Assembly (NCBI GenBank): GCA_910586045.1
Contig: CAJUIH010000059.1
Location: 1 to 22,078, forward strand
DNA from: an uncultured Eubacterium sp.
Lineage (GTDB): Bacteria > Bacillota > Clostridia > Lachnospirales > Lachnospiraceae
Reading direction: 5' to 3'
Length of the DNA stretch: 22,078 nt
The notes beneath the pieces are model-generated. The model did no database searches and was not told the DNA's origin. It saw only the letters and a list, made by a program, of their open reading frames with translations. Of the stretch, positions 16,717-22,078 are shown piece after piece (position 1 is the first letter of the stretch; every line of letters starts with the position of its first letter). The translations under genes and the position numbers were made by a program.

Positions 16717-16756
16717 CGTAAAGTTTCAGACAGCAGATAGGAAAAATAAACAGAAG

Positions 16757-18004
16757 ATGGGGGAATGGGATGTGGACAAAACGCTGGATCAAGGCAGACA
16801 ACATAAAATAGCCGTATATACCGTAATTACAGGTTCCTATGACTATTTGAAAGATCCGGAGTACCGGATGCCAGACTGTGATTATATTTGCTTTACTGAT
16901 CAATCGGATTTGCAGTCGGATGTTTGGGAGATTCGCTATGAGCCGCCAGGGCAGTCGGATCCGGTACGGTGGCAGAGGCGGCATAAAATTCTCGCACATC
17001 AATATCTGGCAAACGAGTATGAATGGTGTATCTATGTAGACGGCAATGTACGGATTACAGGTGATTTTCGCGAGTATATCTGCCAGGAGTCGAAAGGAGC
17101 ACCGCTTTTGTGTCTGAAGCATCCGGATCGAAACTGTATTTATGATGAGGCGGAAGAATGTATTCGTCTGCATAAAGATGATCCGGATACAATCCGCCGT
17201 CAGATGGAGCGGTATCGCAGGGAAGCGTATGGAACGGGGCGGGGGCTTGTTACAACCAATGTGCTGGTCAGAAAACACTGGGATCAGATGGTTATGCGGG
17301 TCATGGAATTGTGGTGGAAAGAGGTTGAGACAGGCAGCCGCAGGGACCAGTTGAGTTTTAATTACGCATGCTGGAAGCTGGGCGTAATGTATGACGAATC
17401 TGAACTCAAGTGTTGGAAAAGCCCTTATTGGCTAAACCCGGGAATCCATACGGCGGATATTTCTAAAGTGGAAGAGGAACTGGTTGCGCATATCCAGTTG
17501 GAAGCCTATATGAAATACCAGATGCGGGAAAAGGATACGTATATTGCGTTAAAAGAGCGGGAATTAAAGGATGCTCGTACACAGTTGGGTTGGAAAGAGC
17601 AGGAATTAAAAGATATGTGTACACAGATGGGGTGGAAAGAGCAGGAATTAAAAGATATGCGTACACAAATAGACTGGAAAGAGCAGGAATTAAAAGATGT
17701 GTGTACACAGATGGGGTGGAAAGAGCAGGAACTAAAGGATGCGCAGACGATGTTAGGGTGGAAAGAGCAGGAATTAAAGGATGCACAGACAGTGCTGGGC
17801 TGGAAAGAACAGGAATTAAAGGATGCACAGATAGTGCTGGGCTGGAAAGAACAGGAACTGAAACAGGCAAAACATTGTTTTAGATGGAAACGAAAAGATT
17901 GGTGTAAAAGAATATTAAAAAATCTAAGATTTAATCCTGCAGCCGTCAATAAAAAAAGGAAAGGACGCAGACAGAATGGAGAGAATAAAGTGCGTAGGAC
18001 CTAA
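16757..18004 (+). CDS. DUF616/TOD1-like glycosyltransferase with coiled-coil repeat tail
   Basis: About 415 residues. The frame is open from 16688, but ATG 16757 lies past the previous stop; GTG 16772, with GGGGG 8 bases upstream, is equally possible. The first 250 residues match the DUF616 (TOD1/MUCI70-like) glycosyltransferase domain: KIAVYTVITGSYDYL, DYICFTD, WQRRHKILAH, and WCIYVDGNVRI with the presumed metal-site Asp, then LVTTNVLVRKHW and DQLSFNYACWKLG. The tail is a heptad-like coiled coil made of 14-residue units (WKEQELKD plus six variable residues), eight copies including a degenerate first, ending in a very basic stretch. The donor sugar is unknown. The coil may act as a scaffold or chain-length ruler, as the coil of WbdD does in E. 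coli O9a. It overlaps the DUF2142 start by 29 bases. Confidence 0.8.
   Translation: MGEWDVDKTLDQGRQHKIAVYTVITGSYDYLKDPEYRMPDCDYICFTDQSDLQSDVWEIRYEPPGQSDPVRWQRRHKILAHQYLANEYEWCIYVDGNVRITGDFREYICQESKGAPLLCLKHPDRNCIYDEAEECIRLHKDDPDTIRRQMERYRREAYGTGRGLVTTNVLVRKHWDQMVMRVMELWWKEVETGSRRDQLSFNYACWKLGVMYDESELKCWKSPYWLNPGIHTADISKVEEELVAHIQLEAYMKYQMREKDTYIALKERELKDARTQLGWKEQELKDMCTQMGWKEQELKDMRTQIDWKEQELKDVCTQMGWKEQELKDAQTMLGWKEQELKDAQTVLGWKEQELKDAQIVLGWKEQELKQAKHCFRWKRKDWCKRILKNLRFNPAAVNKKRKGRRQNGENKVRRT
17549..17884 (+). repeat. Eight tandem 42-bp units encoding 14-residue coiled-coil repeats
   Basis: Exact 42-base periodicity: TGG codons begin units at 17591, 17633, 17675, 17717, 17759, 17801 and 17843, and a decayed next unit starts at 17885. 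A diverged first unit occupies 17549-17590. All seven main units encode WKEQELK, and variation is confined mainly to the last six codons. Copy number could change by slippage without breaking the frame. Confidence 0.93.
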
Positions 18005-19919
18005 AATTGTTTTGCCGCACATGATTTTAACCATACTGCTGGTTTTGATGTTTCAATATATAATGGGGCAGCGCACGGAATATTATGACCAAAGCGAAGA
18101 GCCTATTTGGGATGCCAGTTCGGAAATCTTGTGTAAAGGGGATGTATATAAGCAGAACATCACATGTGCGAAAGATGGAATTGTCGGAGTATCGCAGTAT
18201 ATCGAAACACCTGCGGCTGTTTCTGATACAGAGCTGGTACTGACCATTTATGATGCTGCCGGTGCAAAGATTGCGCGTGTGCGGCATATGGTGGAACCGG
18301 ATTTTATGGGATACCGGGATATTTTTTTGGAAGAGCCGCTGTGTGGATTAAAAGGAAAACGACTGATCTGTGAATACAGAAATCTTACAGACAGCCGGCT
18401 TATGCTTAAAAATGGACACTATGAAGATGTGCTGTGTAATATGGGAAAGAATATTTGTACACGATTAATTTACCGCGTTATGGATATGTCACGGTTTAAA
18501 CGTACGGTTTATATAGGCGGAATTATGTTATGGTTCGCTTTGTCTGCGGTCCTGCTTATTCTAACAGCGAAAAAGGTAAAACCGGAGTTTGTTTTTGTAT
18601 TTTTATACCTTTCGGTAGGATTGCTGTATATGGCTGCAAACCCGTTGTATGGAGTGCCGGATGAACGAAATCATTTTTTAAGGGCATATGGGATTACGGA
18701 AGGGGATTTTATTACAGGGCGGGATGAATATGGAAAAGGAGGAAGTATGCTGCCTGAAAATATTGCCTACGGAAACCGGGATGGGGATATGAAGCTGCCG
18801 GATGTAGGGGAAGCAGCCAGCGTGGAATTAAGCAGCCGTAAATGCTTTATTACTTATGGAAATACGGCACTGTATTCTCCATTTACCTATACAGCACAGG
18901 CGATTGGGATTTGGATTGGCAAATTGTTTAGCAGCAGAGCGGTGTTTTTGGCGTACAGCGGCAGGGTTGCGGCCTGGCTCATGGTAGGGATTTTATTATT
19001 TTTGAGCATCCGCTATATCCCTTTTGGAAAATATGTCCTGATCGGCATTTCTTTGCTGCCTATGAATATGCATGAATGTATTTCATTGGCCGGAGACGGG
19101 TTCACTTATGCGGTAACGATGGCTTTTCTGGCATTTGTGCTGTATGTCCGTTATACACAGACTCATAAATTGTCTGTGCGTCAGTATGGATTGCTCTATC
19201 TGCTGTTGTTTTATCTGGCATCGTGCAAAATCGTGTATATGCCGTTTTGTATCCTTGCTTTTTTCATTCCAATGGAACGGTTTGGCAGTAAGAAAAAATA
19301 TTTCTGTCATATTGTTTGTGCCGCTTTGGTTGTTGCAATTGTAAGTATTGGCTGGCTTATGATCAGTTCCGAATTTTTAGTGGAATTTCGTCCAGGAGTG
19401 GATTCTGCACAGCAGATCCGGTATGTACTTTCCAATCCGACGGAATATGTGGAGATTGTATTTCGAACCATACTCGAAAAGGGAGAAAGCCTTGTGATGA
19501 ATATGTTAGGCAGCAGTCTTGGCTATTTTAATGTTCGTGTGAATATAGGTATTCTTGTTATGGCGGCTGCAAGTATCGGGTATGTATATGGAAAAGAGGA
19601 GCTGCTTTGGATGGGGGAGCGTGCGGTTTATCAGCGTATGCTGATGATGGCCGCGTGTGCAAGTACAGCCTTGCTGATCTATACGAGCCTGTATGTCCAG
19701 TGGACGGCTGTTGGGGAAACATTGGTCGATGGTGTACAGGGAAGGTATTTTCTTCCGGTCGTGCTGCCCGTCCTGTTATCGTGGAAAGGCGGGAAAAAGA
19801 AAGCAGCAGTCCAAGCGGAAGAAAATCAGGAACGAAGCGGCATCGGTGTATGGTATCTTGTACTGCTGGCGGTTGGAATGCTGACAGCCCTGACATGCCT
19901 GGCGCATTATATCATTTAG
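17976..19919 (+). CDS. DUF2142 polytopic membrane protein
   Basis: A 647-residue membrane protein. Residues about 12-30 form a membrane segment, then an outer beta-rich domain (about 35-170), a second segment (about 178-198), and a polytopic DUF2142 core. The diagnostic NPLYGVPDERNHFLRAYGI motif (222-240) holds D229, E230, H233 and R236, placed like the acidic loop after the first helix in GT-C glycosyltransferases. Around ten hydrophobic segments follow, with a charged C-terminal loop (KGGKKKAAVQAEEN) before the last helix. DUF2142 proteins are common in polysaccharide and teichoic-acid-like loci and are suspected, not proven, to transfer sugars from polyprenyl carriers. GGAAAGGA is the ribosome site. 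The outer domain resembles that of the ABC permease here. Confidence 0.85.
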   Translation: MERIKCVGPKIVLPHMILTILLVLMFQYIMGQRTEYYDQSEEPIWDASSEILCKGDVYKQNITCAKDGIVGVSQYIETPAAVSDTELVLTIYDAAGAKIARVRHMVEPDFMGYRDIFLEEPLCGLKGKRLICEYRNLTDSRLMLKNGHYEDVLCNMGKNICTRLIYRVMDMSRFKRTVYIGGIMLWFALSAVLLILTAKKVKPEFVFVFLYLSVGLLYMAANPLYGVPDERNHFLRAYGITEGDFITGRDEYGKGGSMLPENIAYGNRDGDMKLPDVGEAASVELSSRKCFITYGNTALYSPFTYTAQAIGIWIGKLFSSRAVFLAYSGRVAAWLMVGILLFLSIRYIPFGKYVLIGISLLPMNMHECISLAGDGFTYAVTMAFLAFVLYVRYTQTHKLSVRQYGLLYLLLFYLASCKIVYMPFCILAFFIPMERFGSKKKYFCHIVCAALVVAIVSIGWLMISSEFLVEFRPGVDSAQQIRYVLSNPTEYVEIVFRTILEKGESLVMNMLGSSLGYFNVRVNIGILVMAAASIGYVYGKEELLWMGERAVYQRMLMMAACASTALLIYTSLYVQWTAVGETLVDGVQGRYFLPVVLPVLLSWKGGKKKAAVQAEENQERSGIGVWYLVLLAVGMLTALTCLAHYII

Positions 19920-19942
19920 ATTCAGATAGGAGAGAAAATACC

Positions 19943-20890
19943 ATGGATAAAATTGCTGTGCTGATACCCTGCTACAATGAAAGCAGGACGATTGGAAAAG
20001 TAATTAGTGATTACCGGCGGGAACTGCCGGAAGCGCTGATCTATGTCTATGATAACAATTCCACAGATCAAACAGCCGAAATAGCGTCTGCGTTTCCGGA
20101 ACATGTGATTGTCAGACATGAATATGAACAGGGAAAAGGCAATGTGATCCGCAGAATGTTCCGGGAAATAGATGCGGAATGCTACGTCATGGTAGATGGG
20201 GACGATACCTATCCGGCAGAACATGCGCGATGTATGGTTCGGGATGTGCTGGAATTACAGGCAGATATGGTAGTAGGCGATCGTTTGTCATCCACATATT
20301 TTGAAGAAAACAAAAGGCCGTTTCATAATATGGGAAATGCGATTGTGCGAAAAAGCATTAATCTGTTATTTAAGAGCAACATTAAAGACATAATGACAGG
20401 CTACCGTGCTTTCAGCTATCAGTTTGTGAAAACATTTCCCGTGCTTTCCAAAGGATTTGAAATAGAAACGGAAATGAGTATTCATGCAATAGATAAAAAT
20501 ATGCGTGTCGTCAATGAAGTAGTGGAATACCGGGACAGACCGCAGGGAAGCCAGTCAAAATTAAATACTTATGCCGATGGATGGAAAGTGCTTAGGACAA
20601 TTTTTCGGTTATTTCGGATTTATAAACCGCTGGATTTTTATTCGCTTTTGGCAGTTTTGCTTATAGCAGTTTCACTGTGTTTTTTTGCTCCTGTGATGAT
20701 GACTTATGTTCAAACAGGGCTTGTACCAAATTTTCCGACTCTCATAGTATGCGGTTTTACGATGCTGGCGGCGATTATTTCTTTTTTTAGCGGGATGATG
20801 CTGCAGGCGATCCAACAGAAAAACAGACAGGATTTTGAGATGGAACTGAACCGTCTGCATGGAAAAAAGATACATATGGAGATGAAATAA
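19943..20890 (+). CDS. GT2 (DPM1-like) glycosyltransferase with C-terminal membrane anchor
   Basis: A 315-residue membrane-bound GT2 enzyme. The frame is open far upstream into the DUF2142 gene, but the start is 19943: GGAGAG lies just before it, and MDKIAVLIPCYNES is the usual beginning. Motifs: IPCYNESRTIGKV (8-20), YDNNSTDQT (36-44), YEQGKGNVIRRM (61-72), VDGDDTYP with the metal-binding Asp group (84-91), IKDIMTGYRAFS (147-158) and GFEIETEMSIHA (171-182). Two hydrophobic segments (about 232-250 and 262-288) anchor it. Such enzymes usually load a sugar onto polyprenyl phosphate to feed GT-C enzymes, which fits the DUF2142 gene before it and the DUF6020-like gene after it. Confidence 0.9.
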   Translation: MDKIAVLIPCYNESRTIGKVISDYRRELPEALIYVYDNNSTDQTAEIASAFPEHVIVRHEYEQGKGNVIRRMFREIDAECYVMVDGDDTYPAEHARCMVRDVLELQADMVVGDRLSSTYFEENKRPFHNMGNAIVRKSINLLFKSNIKDIMTGYRAFSYQFVKTFPVLSKGFEIETEMSIHAIDKNMRVVNEVVEYRDRPQGSQSKLNTYADGWKVLRTIFRLFRIYKPLDFYSLLAVLLIAVSLCFFAPVMMTYVQTGLVPNFPTLIVCGFTMLAAIISFFSGMMLQAIQQKNRQDFEMELNRLHGKKIHMEMK

Positions 20891-22026
20891 TGCAGAAAAA
20901 AAGAGAAGTTGGTATTGATATCATAAAGATCTTAGCCTGCATGTTTGTATCGGGCCTGCACTTTTTTGTGAATTATGGATTTACAGATAAACAACTAAGC
21001 CATCCCATTGCAATTTTGCAGATTGCCCTGCGTTGGATCTTTTTTACCTGTATCGCACTTTTTATTCTGGCAACCGGGTACTTGCAGTGCAGTAAAAAAC
21101 CAGAGAAAAAGTATTACCAAACATTGGGAAAACATCTGGCATATTTTTTTGTGTATGCGTGCCTGACAGCAGTTGTAATCAACGGTACCGAAAATCTTGT
21201 AAGGGATAGTTTGTATTATTTCCTGCAGTATCCATCTTATTTTTGGTATATGAGTTTTTTCATCGGATTTTATTTATTAATCCCTTTTTTTAATATTTTA
21301 ATCGAACACCTGCAGAAAGAAGAATTTTTGCGGTTGATACTGATCCTGTTAGCGGTGACATCGATTCCGGAATTTGTGAACTGGCTGCCGCCATTGGGGG
21401 GGGGCGAACGCTGGAAATATTTCTTTTTACCGAACTGGTGGAGGGAATTTTTTCCGCTTACCTATTATTTTATTGGGGCATATTTTCGCAAATACCGGCC
21501 GGTTTTTCCTAAGAAAACAGCGATGTCTGCCCTGCTTGGATTTCCGCTTCTTATCGCTTGTGCTGATTATTATTATACGTCGCCTAAAACGACAAGTTTT
21601 ATAGGCGGCGGATACGGGTCGGTTTTGACTGTTTTGATTGCGGTGGCTATTTTTGCGTTATGTTATAACATTTCAATTCAAAACCGCATGATTTGTATGG
21701 CCTTGTCTTATCTTTCAACTCTTACGCTAAATGTCTATTTAGGTTTGATCATTTCAGATAAATATACGAGAATGGCGGTAAGCGCTTATGAAAGAAACGG
21801 GATCTATCCTTTTCGTGTGATTATTTTGGAGGCGCCTTTGAATTTTGGAATTGCGCTGGGGATTGCGGTAGCAGTGGATCTTATCAGGCGGTTGTGTGTT
21901 GCTGCTAATCTGGTTTCCGCATGTATTGGTTCAGTTTCCGGCGGGTTTTACACCAGATTCGATTTGGCAGTTGGAACAGGGGGTGGGAACTGTGGAAATG
22001 AGCGCGCACCATCCGCCGTTTCATAG
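20890..22026 (+). CDS. Acyltransferase-3 family membrane protein
   Basis: A 378-residue polytopic protein of the acyltransferase-3 (OafA/WecH) family, which O-acetylates or otherwise acylates glycans in the membrane. The first helix GIDIIKILACMFVSGLHFF carries the conserved His (24) presumed catalytic, and about ten hydrophobic segments follow. The start shares one base with the previous stop (TAATG). A run of nine G at 21396-21404 lies in frame in LPPLGGGERW. The family core probably ends near VAVDLIRRL (about residue 336). The last 40 residues are not membrane-like and are encoded by DNA that, in another frame, reads as a different protein (21896 onward). The C terminus therefore looks artificial, from a fusion or frameshift. 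Confidence 0.82.
   Translation: MQKKREVGIDIIKILACMFVSGLHFFVNYGFTDKQLSHPIAILQIALRWIFFTCIALFILATGYLQCSKKPEKKYYQTLGKHLAYFFVYACLTAVVINGTENLVRDSLYYFLQYPSYFWYMSFFIGFYLLIPFFNILIEHLQKEEFLRLILILLAVTSIPEFVNWLPPLGGGERWKYFFLPNWWREFFPLTYYFIGAYFRKYRPVFPKKTAMSALLGFPLLIACADYYYTSPKTTSFIGGGYGSVLTVLIAVAIFALCYNISIQNRMICMALSYLSTLTLNVYLGLIISDKYTRMAVSAYERNGIYPFRVIILEAPLNFGIALGIAVAVDLIRRLCVAANLVSACIGSVSGGFYTRFDLAVGTGGGNCGNERAPSAVS
21396..21404 (+). repeat. Poly-G tract of 9 bases inside the acyltransferase gene
   Basis: Nine consecutive G inside the acyltransferase frame, currently in frame. Gain or loss of one base would cut the protein at about residue 170. Together with the G11 tract in the ATP-grasp gene, it is the second long G run in this operon, both in genes likely to modify the glycan. 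Confidence 0.93.
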
Positions 22027-22078
22027 CTGGCTGATGGGGGCATGTACATTGTTTGGTGCAAATTGCTTTGGTTCTAGT
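21896..22078 (+). CDS. 5' part of a DUF6020-like (GT-C) membrane protein, runs off edge
   Basis: A frame open from a stop at 21869 to the window end encodes a hydrophobic helix (VLLLIWFPHVLVQFPAG) followed by FTPDSIWQLEQG and SAHHPPFHSWLMG. The helix, then PDS-x-x-Q and HHP-x-x-H pattern recalls DUF6020 and related GT-C glycosyltransferases, where an acidic residue after the first helix is catalytic. GTG 21896 is the best available start, with a weak AGG upstream; no ATG precedes the helix. It overlaps the acyltransferase frame by 131 bases. Either it begins unusually inside that gene, or the junction is the product of a deletion that removed its true 5' end. Confidence 0.5.
   Translation, partial: MLLLIWFPHVLVQFPAGFTPDSIWQLEQGVGTVEMSAHHPPFHSWLMGACTLFGANCFGSS

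Noticed and set aside
17549..17884. Regular 42-bp repeats considered as a CRISPR array
   Set aside because: Units abut without unique spacers and are in frame as coding sequence for a 14-residue coil.
17463..17949. Long minus-strand frames opposite the 42-bp repeats and other genes (for example 13941-14561 and 16691-17278)
   Set aside because: They mirror the coding strand, are low complexity or lack motifs and ribosome sites, and overlap well-supported + strand genes.
19607..19942. Upstream extension of the GT2 frame into the DUF2142 gene
   Set aside because: The GT2 family begins at MDKIAVLIPCYNES with a good ribosome site at 19943. The extension has no homology and lies inside a strong gene in another frame.
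1..22078. tRNA, rRNA, phage attachment sites, replication origins and classic riboswitches
   Set aside because: No sequence or structure matching these was recognised on either strand by reading alone.

Overview
The window looks like chromosome from an anaerobic low-to-mid GC Firmicute, most likely a clostridium of the Lachnospiraceae type. This is inferred from gene style: GGAGG-type ribosome sites, BspA-like leucine-rich repeats, the gene families of the polysaccharide locus, and AT-rich spacers with simple hairpin terminators. No rRNA, tRNA, CRISPR array or intact transposase was seen. All credible complete genes lie on the + strand.

Left part (1-5430). An AT-rich, gene-poor segment (1-765) carries a 241-bp element bounded by 34-bp imperfect inverted repeats. 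Four separate housekeeping or surface genes follow: a secreted papain-fold (C39-like) protein with a BspA-type leucine-rich repeat tail; a lytic transglycosylase without an obvious signal peptide; a NifX/NifB-type iron-molybdenum-cofactor domain protein with a Cys/His-rich tail; and a xylulokinase-type sugar kinase, closed by a clear hairpin terminator at 5392-5428.

Leader (5429-5895). This AT-rich spacer holds a possible promoter, two related palindromes (one a perfect 27-bp stem) and attenuator-like hairpins ending in T-runs, followed by a small XRE-type DNA-binding protein.

Right part (5896-22078, continuing past the edge). This is one tightly packed operon with mostly overlapping genes, for making and exporting a cell-surface polysaccharide by the ABC-transporter route. 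In order: XRE regulator; two GT4 glycosyltransferases; a GT8 glycosyltransferase; an ABC-2 (Wzm-type) permease with an added N-terminal extracytoplasmic domain; an ABC ATPase (Wzt-type) fused to a degenerate glycosyltransferase module; a large double glycosyltransferase with a WsaF-like C-terminal half; a TupA-like ATP-grasp protein broken by a run of 11 G; a DUF616/TOD1-like glycosyltransferase with a tandem-repeat coiled-coil tail; a DUF2142 membrane protein; a DPM1-like GT2 glycosyltransferase with a membrane anchor; an acyltransferase-3 membrane protein containing a run of 9 G; and the start of a DUF6020-like GT-C protein.

Proposed workflow (inference): the GT4, GT8, WsaF-like and DUF616 enzymes build a glycan on a lipid carrier in the cytoplasm. 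The coiled coil may measure chain length, and the pseudo-glycosyltransferase tail of the ATPase may recognise the finished chain. The transporter flips it, and the GT2, DUF2142, DUF6020-like and acyltransferase proteins decorate it at the membrane. The ATP-grasp protein would add an amino-acid-like group and may be phase variable. The most unusual points are the ATPase-pseudoglycosyltransferase fusion, the 42-bp repeats of the DUF616 protein, the two poly-G tracts and the structured leader.
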